Of a stretch of 37,844 nucleotides of DNA, positions 9,627 through 18,400 are shown piece by piece. The number at the start of each line of letters is the position of its first letter. Position 1 is the stretch's first letter. The notes beneath the pieces are model-generated. The model was not told the DNA's origin. It made no database searches and saw only the letters and a list, made by a program, of their open reading frames with translations. The DNA is from Candidatus Nomurabacteria bacterium (GTDB taxonomy: Bacteria > Patescibacteriota > Minisyncoccia > Phycocordibacterales > UBA9973). The stretch lies in the NCBI GenBank assembly GCA_023267275.1, contig JAHFNO010000013.1:1-37844 (forward strand), given 5' to 3'. The position numbers and the translations under genes were made by a program.

Positions 9627-9800
9627 CGAATTCTTCCCCGTCATCTACACTGATGAATTTTTTTATTTTTTTAAAATTTTTTTTAACTTTAAATTTCAGA
9701 TTTGGTTGTCCGTGTTAGATGACTAGTTTATCAGCTCAAAAAATCAAGGCACCTTAAAACGCATTTTAGAGCCTCGAATTTTGGTATTTTGGGTTGTAAT

Positions 9801-9830
9801 TGTGTCATTCCGGACTTGATCCGGAATCCA
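9801..9830. repeat. REP-like palindrome (copy 2): tgtgtcattccggacttgatccggaatcca
   Basis: Stem attccgga..tccggaat; same family as copy 1. Confidence 0.8.
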
Positions 9831-9891
9831 TTCATTTTAAAAATTTATAAATATTAGGGGACTGACTTCCCTATTTTTTGCAAAAAAATAA

Positions 9892-9911
9892 ACCCCATTT
9901 AACAATGGGGT
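9892..9911 (-). terminator. terminator of 9948..10880
   Basis: ACCCCATTtaacAATGGGGT; on - strand followed by ttattttttt. Confidence 0.75.
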
Positions 9912-9947
9912 CTTTAGAATATAAACAATTCATTTAATTTATTACCA

Positions 9948-10880
9948 CTAACGGAACCTCTGAGTAATTTCAATTTTACCTTTTTGCCTATTTCGGTTGT
10001 ACAGCTCAACGAATAGTTGGATGTATTCCTCGACACGGAGAGATTTTGCTCGGCTGAGAGATATTATCGGAAATTTCTCCATCTTTGTAATCATGAACGC
10101 ATGATCATAATCAAGCGTATTTAGGAGGATTAGTATCGCCTCCACACAATTACGTGATTTCCAGGCAAACGGATGAAACCTCTTCATTTCCATTATTTTT
10201 TTTGCCTTAAGGATTGCAGATGTAATATGTCCCTCATCTACAAGCATCTCTCCAGCCCGGAATTTGTCATCCGCTGTTCTGTTGTGTGATCTTTCACCTA
10301 GCACAATCATCTGGCAGGTAGTAATATCAAATTCATGGTTGTTAAAAAACTCTCTGAAGCGAATGTAATTTATATTACCCTGATTTGCGTAACTTTCCAT
10401 AAAGTCCTTTGTCGTCCAAACTTTTGAATTCACATTAAGTACAGTTACCTCTTTGATTCCCCATCCGGGTTGAATCATAAATCGTACCGGAACATTTTTT
10501 CTCATTGCTGATTCAAATCTGTGCTGGCCGTCTATCTCTTCGAGTTTTTCATTGAGGTACAGCAGTGTAAAGTAATATCCATCCTCGTCATAAGATTTCA
10601 TTAAGGCCTGAATGTGAGCTTCAATTAGGTGCCTGTTTTCATCTAATAGTTTGGATGATTCTTTTACTTCTTCTGACTTCTCCACAATTGTCTCATAAAT
10701 TGCGTATCTGCCAGCCAGCGTTCCAACTAGAACACGACAGTTGTTTTTAAGAAAATCAAGAAGGGTATTGTTTACCCCCCCCGCCTTAATTTTATACATA
10801 AGCATTTCCTGTGTTAGTTCATTAACCTCATGTACAACTACAGGTTTTGGATCGACGTTTGGTTCGTTACAGTTTCTCAT
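9948..10880 (-). CDS. ParB-like/DGQHR-type protein of unknown role
   Basis: LYLNEKLEEIDGQHRFESAMRKNVPVRFMI (DGQHR motif of ParB/DndB-like fold); no ParA partner nearby. Confidence 0.6.
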   Translation of the reverse strand: MRNCNEPNVDPKPVVVHEVNELTQEMLMYKIKAGGVNNTLLDFLKNNCRVLVGTLAGRYAIYETIVEKSEEVKESSKLLDENRHLIEAHIQALMKSYDEDGYYFTLLYLNEKLEEIDGQHRFESAMRKNVPVRFMIQPGWGIKEVTVLNVNSKVWTTKDFMESYANQGNINYIRFREFFNNHEFDITTCQMIVLGERSHNRTADDKFRAGEMLVDEGHITSAILKAKKIMEMKRFHPFAWKSRNCVEAILILLNTLDYDHAFMITKMEKFPIISLSRAKSLRVEEYIQLFVELYNRNRQKGKIEITQRFR

Positions 10881-10991
10881 TTTACCTTTTTTTTGTTATG
10901 AAATAATTTAGTTTCACTTAAAATACTAGCATGTTTTTACTTAAAAGTCAATAGATTGCATAATGTTGAATAACCATTGATAAATAAGGCT

Positions 10992-11528
10992 TTAGTACTT
11001 TTTGAGCTCTTTTTTGAGTTGTTTCCAGTTTGGAATTTCGCTGGCAACATGAGCCCAGAAACGCTCGCTGTGGTTCATTTCCTTTAGATGGCAGAGTTCG
11101 TGGACCACAATATAGTCCTGTAACTCCTTGGGAAGAAATACAATTTTGTAATTGAAATTGAGGTTGCCTCGTCGGCTACAACTCCCCCATCTAGATTTTT
11201 GATTTCCGATGCGGATCGAACCGAATGTGCATGTGGGTTTTTCTGCAAAAAAATATACACGTTCGTGTACGAGCGCTCGAGCTTTTTCTTTATGGAGTCG
11301 ATAATCGCGAGCTGAAAAATGAGCAAGAAGCGGTGCCGGATGTTTTTGAATATAATCGATTCGTTTCAGAATCCAATCGGTATGTTTTGCTACAAATTGT
11401 TCTACAACAATCTCAGAAATATATGCAGGCTTTGTCACACGCACACTACAGTCATGTTGTACCGACAATCTTAGATTTCTTGATCGCGGAGATATGCGAA
11501 CTTCATATTGTATTTGTTCCTGGGCCAT
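10992..11528 (-). CDS. YgjP-like (WLM/M48-type) metallopeptidase
   Basis: IRIGNQKSRWGSCSRRGNLNFNYKIVFLPKELQDYIVVHELCHLKEMNHSERFWAHV; ATG at 11528 (MAQEQIQYEV) likely the real start. Confidence 0.85.
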   Translation of the reverse strand: MAQEQIQYEVRISPRSRNLRLSVQHDCSVRVTKPAYISEIVVEQFVAKHTDWILKRIDYIQKHPAPLLAHFSARDYRLHKEKARALVHERVYFFAEKPTCTFGSIRIGNQKSRWGSCSRRGNLNFNYKIVFLPKELQDYIVVHELCHLKEMNHSERFWAHVASEIPNWKQLKKELKKY

Positions 11529-11543
11529 CCTGATTTCGGATTG

Positions 11544-11572
11544 GGTCATCCTGAACTTGTTTCAGGATCTAT
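11544..11572. repeat. REP-like palindrome (copy 3), overlapping the PAP2 3' end
   Basis: gtcatcctgaacttgtttcaggatctat. Confidence 0.75.
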
Positions 11573-12226
11573 TGGTATATTTGAACCTGTATTTCTCAGT
11601 TTTTTTTTAAATGCTTTTCCTACGGTGATACCAATGACAGTTCCAAGAATTATTCCGGCAATAAAATCACTGAACCAATGAAAAGCGACTGATGCTCCAA
11701 GTCCAATAAACAATGCATATCCGATGGCCCAATATCGCAATCGTTTCTTTTCTGGAAAAAGCGTAATCAATGCGACGCTCATGGCAAATGCCACTGTCGT
11801 ATGTGAAGATGGCCATCCTTGAAAGGCTCCGCCACGTAAAAACCCAAATTGAAATTGGTGACTTGTATCGATTAGGGTTGCGGTGTGTGGCAGTCCTACG
11901 CGTCCGGTAAATACTTTGTAGAGAGATGAAATCGCAAGACCAAGCAAGCCTGCCTGTGCTGTAGCCGTCCCGGCAACTTTCATTTTTTTGTTACGCGATG
12001 CGAGAAGTAATCCCGCGAGAATTATTGGAATCAAAAAACCGAGCATTCCTGCCGAAAATCCAACTATTTGGAGAATTGTATTGCGAGTTGTTTCGTAATA
12101 CCACCAATCAAATCCCAAAAGAACAAGAATCGCAGTGAGTGCAATAAAAACAAACTGCCAGAATAGATTTTTTCCAGTGAATATACGAGAGATTGTTTGC
12201 TGTAATTGATATGCAATATTTTTCAC
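11546..12226 (-). CDS. PAP2-family phosphatase membrane protein
   Basis: GGAFQGWPSSHTTVAFAMSVALI ... HWFSDFIAGIILGTVIG (PSSH / SDxxAG motifs). Confidence 0.9.
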   Translation of the reverse strand: MKNIAYQLQQTISRIFTGKNLFWQFVFIALTAILVLLGFDWWYYETTRNTILQIVGFSAGMLGFLIPIILAGLLLASRNKKMKVAGTATAQAGLLGLAISSLYKVFTGRVGLPHTATLIDTSHQFQFGFLRGGAFQGWPSSHTTVAFAMSVALITLFPEKKRLRYWAIGYALFIGLGASVAFHWFSDFIAGIILGTVIGITVGKAFKKKLRNTGSNIPIDPETSSG

Positions 12227-12311
12227 TTTTATATTTTACCATGAGTATTTACTCTTAAACAAAAATACTGAATATAGAGAAAATATGCAGACAATATACA
12301 GAAAATATTAG

Positions 12312-12361
12312 GAATCCGTATAGCACTTTACGACAGCTGTCGTAAAGTGCTATACGGATTC
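12312..12361. repeat. perfect 50-bp palindrome
   Basis: GAATCCGTATAGCACTTTACGACAG|CTGTCGTAAAGTGCTATACGGATTC, zero spacer. Confidence 0.95.
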
Positions 12362-12372
12362 GACAGAGTTTT

Positions 12373-12406
12373 TATAGCACCAACTACGGCCGTAGTTGGT
12401 GCTATA
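12373..12406. repeat. perfect 34-bp palindrome
   Basis: TATAGCACCAACTACGG|CCGTAGTTGGTGCTATA, zero spacer. Confidence 0.95.
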
Positions 12407-12489
12407 TAATTACGACAGTACGAGCTTCTCTCAAGTCGGTCGAGTCTTGAATTTGCATTTTAGTAAAAATTATGTTCTAATTTGAATAC

Positions 12490-13239
12490 ATGATGAAAAA
12501 ACGCACTGCCACTCCAGCTCCAGTTTCAGCTCCGGCAAAAACAAAATCAACTGTTCGTATCAACAAGCACATGGCCGACATGGGCCTTGCTTCACGTCGC
12601 GAAGCAGACGAACTTATCACAAAAGGTTTGGTTTTGGTAAATGATAAAAAAGCAGTTCCTGGCATGCAGATCAATCCCCTTTCCGACAAGGTTACTCTCA
12701 AGGGCAACAAGCAATCGCTCGTATATTACGCGTACAACAAGCCACAAGGCATTGTAACCACAGGTGCGCAAGGTGATGAGGAAGATATACTCGACGTGAC
12801 AAAATTCCGTACGGCAGTCTTCCCTGTTGGACGTCTCGACAAAGATTCTCGTGGACTTATTTTGATGACCAACGACCGTCGTATTACACACCGCTTACTC
12901 GATCCAAAATTTGAACACGAAAAAGAATATCGTGTGACACTCGCAAAAGGTATCACCAATAAATTTATTAAAGCGCTTGAACACGGAATGATTGTGGATG
13001 GAGTGCGTACAAAAAGTACAAAAATCACTCGTGAGGGCGACAATAGTTTTCGTATTATTTTGAAAGAAGGACGAAATCGTCAGATTCGAAAAATGGTGGA
13101 AGCTGCCGGCGATCAAGTAGTGAATCTCATTCGTCTTCGCATTGAACACATCGAACTCGGCAATCTCCAAGCCGGCGTTCACCGTAACCTCACTGGTCTC
13201 GAAGCCAAGGATCTACTCACAAAATTGGGATTAAAATAA
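12490..13239 (+). CDS. RsuA/RluB-family rRNA pseudouridine synthase
   Basis: S4 domain INKHMADMGLASRREADELITKGLVLVND; NKPQGIVTT; FPVGRLDKDSRGLILMTND; EGRNRQIRKMVEAAG. Confidence 0.93.
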   Translation: MMKKRTATPAPVSAPAKTKSTVRINKHMADMGLASRREADELITKGLVLVNDKKAVPGMQINPLSDKVTLKGNKQSLVYYAYNKPQGIVTTGAQGDEEDILDVTKFRTAVFPVGRLDKDSRGLILMTNDRRITHRLLDPKFEHEKEYRVTLAKGITNKFIKALEHGMIVDGVRTKSTKITREGDNSFRIILKEGRNRQIRKMVEAAGDQVVNLIRLRIEHIELGNLQAGVHRNLTGLEAKDLLTKLGLK

Positions 13240-13245
13240 GTAATC

Positions 13246-13270
13246 AAAAACCGCCAGCTAGGCGGTTTTT
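13246..13270. terminator. bidirectional terminator AAAAACCGCCagctaGGCGGTTTTT
   Basis: Perfect stem with flanking A/T tracts immediately after the rluB-type stop. Confidence 0.85.
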
Positions 13271-13428
13271 GTAAAGTTTTTTTTATCTAGTATTTTTCTC
13301 TGGTCTTCAGTCGCTTTTTCTAGTACATCCATAAATACCTTCTTTTTTTCACCAGAAGAAGCTTCTCGTATGAATTTTGAGAAATCTGAATCTTTTTTTT
13401 CTTCTTTTTTGAATAGTTTTGCGAACAT
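13258..13428 (-). CDS. small ORF (56 aa) directly downstream of the zeta-toxin-like gene; candidate antitoxin/partner
   Basis: Read by hand: MFAKLFKKEEKKDSDFSKFIREASSGEKKKVFMDVLEKATEDQRKILDKKNFTKTA*; starts 5 nt after the toxin stop. Confidence 0.55.
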   Translation of the reverse strand: MFAKLFKKEEKKDSDFSKFIREASSGEKKKVFMDVLEKATEDQRKILDKKNFTKTA

Positions 13429-13433
13429 ATAAT

Positions 13434-14150
13434 TTATATTAGCATGTTATTTAATGTTTCAACAGTATAGCGTTCTTCAACATGATTGTCAATTATGTCA
13501 ATATTTTCTTTATAATAACGGTCGGATCCATCAATATTTTTAACAAGAAGGTCTACTTGAATTTGATTGCCAAATTCTTGCTTTAATGTATTAACACTGT
13601 CGTGTGCAGAAAAATATTGCTTAATGAAAGTGCTGAGTTCTATTCTTCTACCCTCTCGTTTTTCTCTTTCTTGAACAAAGTTCCATGCCTGGATTGGATC
13701 TTGATACACATAAAAAATTTGCACAAACCTCTTTCGTTTCAATGATCGTTGAATGTTTTCTCTGGCAATTTTTGTATTCGAAAGTGTTCCGTCAAAAATG
13801 AAACTTTGATTATTTTTTAGTGCGAGATCATGAATCCTGGATACAAGAATTGAGACAGCACCATGAAATAAATAGGAATTGTTTCCAGTGTATCCTGGAA
13901 TTAAGCACCGCAATTCGTCCGGGTCTATTCGGAGAATCTGGTTACCATTTTGCGAAAATTTCTTAATAAGGTTTATGGATGACTCTGTTTTTCCTGCACC
14001 TGGCGAGCCAGCCATGAATACTGATACTGGATTTTTTTCAGATAAATATATATCGTTGCGGGTGATTTTCTCAGCAATAATATATTTTTCAGCATTTGCG
14101 AAGGCATCAGCTGCCTCTTTAATTATTTTTTCCTCTTGAGAAAGTTCCAT
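13434..14150 (-). CDS. zeta-toxin-like P-loop kinase
   Basis: VFMAGSPGAGKTESS (Walker A), ILRIDPDELRCLIPGYTGNNS, NQSFIFDGTLSN, VREREKREGRRI-type helix. Confidence 0.88.
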   Translation of the reverse strand: MELSQEEKIIKEAADAFANAEKYIIAEKITRNDIYLSEKNPVSVFMAGSPGAGKTESSINLIKKFSQNGNQILRIDPDELRCLIPGYTGNNSYLFHGAVSILVSRIHDLALKNNQSFIFDGTLSNTKIARENIQRSLKRKRFVQIFYVYQDPIQAWNFVQEREKREGRRIELSTFIKQYFSAHDSVNTLKQEFGNQIQVDLLVKNIDGSDRYYKENIDIIDNHVEERYTVETLNNMLI

Positions 14151-14209
14151 GTTTACATTTTATCATACTTACAAAAACAAAATTGTTGATATTCTATAGG
14201 TAAGACAAA

Positions 14210-14382
14210 AAGGACGCAATCGTCAGATTCGCAAAATGGTGGAAGCTGCCGGCGATCAAGTAGTGGATCTCATTCGTCTTCGCATCGAGCACATTGAACT
14301 CGGCAATCTTCAAGCCGGCGTTCACCGTAATCTCACTGGTCTCGAAGCCAAAGATTTACTCACAAAATTGGGATTGAAATAA
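14210..14382 (+). pseudogene. second, truncated copy of the 3' end of the RluB-type gene
   Basis: About 173 nt aligning gaplessly (offset 1143) to 13067..13239 with about 11 differences counted by eye; encodes GRNRQIRKMVEAAGDQVVDLIRLRIEHIELGNLQAGVHRNLTGLEAKDLLTKLGLK*. Confidence 0.93.
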
Positions 14383-14384
14383 TC

Positions 14385-14414
14385 AAAAAAATCACTCATG
14401 TGAGTGATTTTTTT
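14385..14414. terminator. terminator AAAAAAATCACTCAtgTGAGTGATTTTTTT
   Basis: Palindromic stem with A/T tails right after the truncated-copy stop codon. Confidence 0.85.
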
Positions 14415-14415
14415 A

Positions 14416-14691
14416 TTATTTTCGCCAATAACATTTTGGGCACTCCCAGTATTCTACATACTTGTAAGCCTTTGGTTCTTTATTTATAATCTCAAATTCA
14501 AATCCATCCCTTTTGTATGTATGAGTTCCAGCCTTCAGTACTCTTTCCCATTCTGTTTTTGTAGAGATAGGAATTTCAAAAAAATAATGCCCTCCTCGGA
14601 ACGATCTGTCTGTGTATTGAATAATATGAATTTTCCTTACACAAACTGAACATTCTTTTTCAAGTCTATCTTTTATCAATTTTTTCCCCAT
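14416..14691 (-). CDS. small putative Zn-ribbon protein
   Basis: ECSVCVRKIHI ... YWECPKCYWRK, two CxxC knuckles; last gene of the hsd operon. Confidence 0.65.
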   Translation of the reverse strand: MGKKLIKDRLEKECSVCVRKIHIIQYTDRSFRGGHYFFEIPISTKTEWERVLKAGTHTYKRDGFEFEIINKEPKAYKYVEYWECPKCYWRK

Positions 14692-14697
14692 AAAAAA

Positions 14698-15402
14698 TTA
14701 TATTCCTATACCTAGAATTTCTAATTTTTCTTTAATTTTTTTCCACCCCGGACACTTTTTTTGGAATAATTCAAAAAATTTTTTGTTATGATTTTTGTAT
14801 TTCAGATGACAGAGTTCGTGAACAATTACATAATCAATACATTCTTTCGGAGTTGTGATAAGTTTTGGATTTAAAAATATTTTGTTTTTATTTAGAAAAC
14901 TACCCCAGCGTTTTTTCATTTCTCGAATACCTAATGCAGGGGTATTTTTGTAATCAAATTTCAATAACATAGCCAAAAATCTTTCGCGAAAGATTTTTTC
15001 TGTTTTTTCAGAAAACCAAGCATTAATTAATTTCTTGTTATAATTTCCGTTTGAAACCAGTTTGGTTGTAGACACTAAAAGCTTACCTTTGGTAAGCGAA
15101 ACAAGGTCTTGATTACTACGTTTAACAACAAGTTTATACTGCTTGCCAAGATACAAATATCCTTCGCCTGTAATATATTCTTTCTTATATATATTTCTTT
15201 GATATTTCTTAAAAAAGGAAAGTTGTTTTTCAAGCCAAAACCATTTCCGTTTCAAAAAAGACTCAATTTTTTCTTCCGTTGCATTGTTCGGGCATTTGAG
15301 AATTATTTTCAAATCTGGAGTTACTGTAAGAGAAAGAGTTTTTCGGTTTTGCTTTATAAGCAGATATTCATATATGAAAGTTCCAAAAATAAACTTTTTC
15401 AT
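14698..15402 (-). CDS. YgjP-like metallopeptidase, linked to hsdR
   Basis: LGIREMKKRWGSFLNKNKIFLNPKLITTPKECIDYVIVHELCHLKYKNHNKKFFELF; starts 2 nt after the hsdR stop. Confidence 0.88.
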   Translation of the reverse strand: MKKFIFGTFIYEYLLIKQNRKTLSLTVTPDLKIILKCPNNATEEKIESFLKRKWFWLEKQLSFFKKYQRNIYKKEYITGEGYLYLGKQYKLVVKRSNQDLVSLTKGKLLVSTTKLVSNGNYNKKLINAWFSEKTEKIFRERFLAMLLKFDYKNTPALGIREMKKRWGSFLNKNKIFLNPKLITTPKECIDYVIVHELCHLKYKNHNKKFFELFQKKCPGWKKIKEKLEILGIGI

Positions 15403-15404
15403 AA

Positions 15405-18400
15405 TTATGTGAATAGTTCAAAGTTATTTTCTGCTAGCAACATAACAGTCGTTATTGTTGCCTTAATAAAATCACTGTCGATATCTAACCCTTTTTGTCC
15501 TTTTACCACATCATAAAGATAGTCATCAAGAATATTCATAATCTTTCTTTTTACATCCATATTCTTCTGCCAATCGATTATGGCTTCTTTTTTCAGGATT
15601 GAAAAAAAATCAAGAATTATTGAAATATATACATCATCATTTATTTTTAGATTTTTAAATGATGACTGTAGATTGTGATAAAAGACATCTGAACCAAAAT
15701 GTTCCTTTATCTCTTTTGGCAAGTCGATATCTTTTTTACTGAGTACATCGTCACTAATAAGTTTCATCTGCTTGAGAGCTTCAATATCTGCCAGTTTACC
15801 CAATCGCATTTTTTCAATAATATCTTCAATCTTTTTTGAAAAACGCTCGTAGAACTCTGGGTCTTTATCCATTTGTTCACTAATCGTTCTTTGAGTTTGT
15901 GAGGCAATGGCTTCGGCTTTTGATTTATCAGAACAAAGATTTTCAACTGCTTCCTTGAATTGCTCACGGTCTGTAATATTTACTTGCTTTGTAAGTAATT
16001 CCACTCCTTTTGCATCAACATATTTATCGAGAATTTTTATTAATGATTCTTTATATTCTGATAAATCTACCGTTTCCCTATAAAGCAAACTCGCAGACTT
16101 ACGGATTTCCATAAATTTCTTCAAGTCCTTTTTGTACATTTCAAACTTGTCTTTGAATTCACTGACAAAATCTTGGAGTACAAAACATTCATTCAAGTTT
16201 CGGATAAAACCATTAAGGTATTCATAAAACATTTCGCGCTTTGCTTCATCATTCAGAAACTGCAAATATACCTCGTCGTCATTTGAATTTTTAATTTCGT
16301 TGAATAAGTCATGAATTAATCCATAACTTTGCTCAAGCTCGTTCACTTTTTCTGTTACATCAATTAATGCTCCTTTTACATCGTTTTCATCATAACTACC
16401 AAAAAGCTTCATAGCTGTGTCTATGTTTTTTGCATTTTCTGAATAGTCCACAATATACCCAGCTGTTTTTGGCAGTTTATTATTCTCAAAAAGTCTGTTT
16501 ACACGAGCTATTGCTTGGAGTAACCCATGATCATGTAAATCCTTCGCAAGATACAATACCGTGTTTCTAGGAGCATCAAATCCCGTAAGCAACTTGTCTA
16601 CAACAATGATTATTTCAACTCCGCCATCATTATGCTTAAAACTATCAATAACGTCCTTTTCGTACGTTGCGACACTTGTGTGATTTTTGCGAATCTTTTC
16701 CAAATACTTCAATACTTCTCTCTTGTGTGTATCTTCTTCGTCCCCGTCATCATGTTCGTCTGAAATAACAACAGCAGTATGTATATTTGCTCGCTTTTCA
16801 AAAAAGTTTTGAAAAACAATCGCTGAGTATTTTGTCGGAGCGACAATTTGCGCTTTGAGTCCTGTATCTTTAAAGTGTTCAATAAAATGCTTTTCGATAT
16901 CTCCAGCAGTTTCCTCGATTATTTGTGGATTATTTTTTAGAACCCCTCTCGTTATTTGTTTTTGTAGTTTTATAATATGTTCTTTGCTTACCGTTTCAGC
17001 ATTATATTTCTTACTCATATCTTCTGATACACGATCCATATGTTTGTCAATCTGAGCTTTGTTCTGCTCCATGTTTACATATCGTCCTTCGTAAATAAGA
17101 GGCAAAATAATTTTGTCTGAAAGAGCATCGTCAATTGTGTACTTATCAATATATCCCCCAAATTTTCTCCAACTTTCTTTTTCGTCTTTCATGAGTGGAG
17201 TTCCTGTAAATCCGATGTAACAAGCATTTGGGATAATCCTATTCATTTCAAAATTTGCCACACCATTCTGGCTTCGATGAGCTTCGTCAATGAGCACAAA
17301 TATATTGCTATCAGTATCAGAAAAATTAACAGATTTTTTGCGAGCAGATTCGAATTTATCAATAATAGTCGTTACGACTCCCAAATTCTTTTCCTGAATC
17401 AAATCAAGCAGGTGTTGTCCACTTGTTGCTTGTACCACCTCTTTTTTCAAATTACAGTTTTTGAATGTATCTCGTATTTGTCTATCAAGGTCACGTCTGT
17501 CGGTAACAATAATTACTCGAGGATTGATTATTTTCGGGTCTTCAATAAGAGCTTTTACAAACATCACCATAGTGAGAGATTTTCCTGAACCTTGTGTGTG
17601 CCAAACAAGCCCGCCTTTACGACGAGTGATATCATTATTTATGATTTCTACTTCCTCAATGCGCTTAAGCATTTTCTCAATCGCAAAATATTGTTGATAG
17701 CGAGATATTTTTTTCACACCTGCATCAAAAAGAATATGATTCTTTGTTAAATCAAGAAGTCTTTTAGGCTCAAAGAGTGATATAACCCCTCTATCTTGCT
17801 CTGTAACCATTCTATTTAATGATTGCCTATGTTCTTTTGTACATCCGTTCAAATCAGCAAGTAGTTGCTCATAGACATCTTTATCAATAGCTTTAGATAT
17901 GAGTGTCTTTATATCATTATTTATTTCTTCAACATCTTTACCTTTTTCTTTCCATACAGCATAAAACTTATTTGGCGTGCTTGTTGTACCATATTGCAAC
18001 TCACTGCCATTCGTTCCGACGAGAAGCTGAGCATAGGTAAAAAGCTTTGGACAATATTCCGGACTTTGCTTTTTTATCAAATCTCCAATCGCGTCTTTTA
18101 TTGAAACGCTCTTTTTTTTGTTCTCAATCACAGCAAAAGGAATGCCGTTCACAAAGCACACAATATCGGGGCGGACATTTTGTTTTCCACTCGCAGTAAA
18201 TTCAACACTGACATGAAAATCGTTGTTCTTGATAGTATTAAAATCTATAAATCGGAAATTCTTTGAAATTATTTTGCCATCATGACTGACTTTGATGGTC
18301 TTACCCCCTGAGGTGGGCATAATCATGTTGTAAATATTTTGAGCAGTATCAATCAATCCCTCGTACTGAATATGTTCTATTTCATCTATGACATCACGAA

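Noticed and set aside
13434-14150. Integrase or transposase explaining the rluB 3' duplication
   Set aside because: None is encoded between the repeats; the only genes are the zeta-like kinase and the 56-aa ORF, so a mechanism cannot be assigned.
14698-15402. Homing-type or toxin interpretation of the YgjP-like gene
   Set aside because: Intact HELCHL metallopeptidase motif and known linkage of this family to hsdR make the simpler call preferable.
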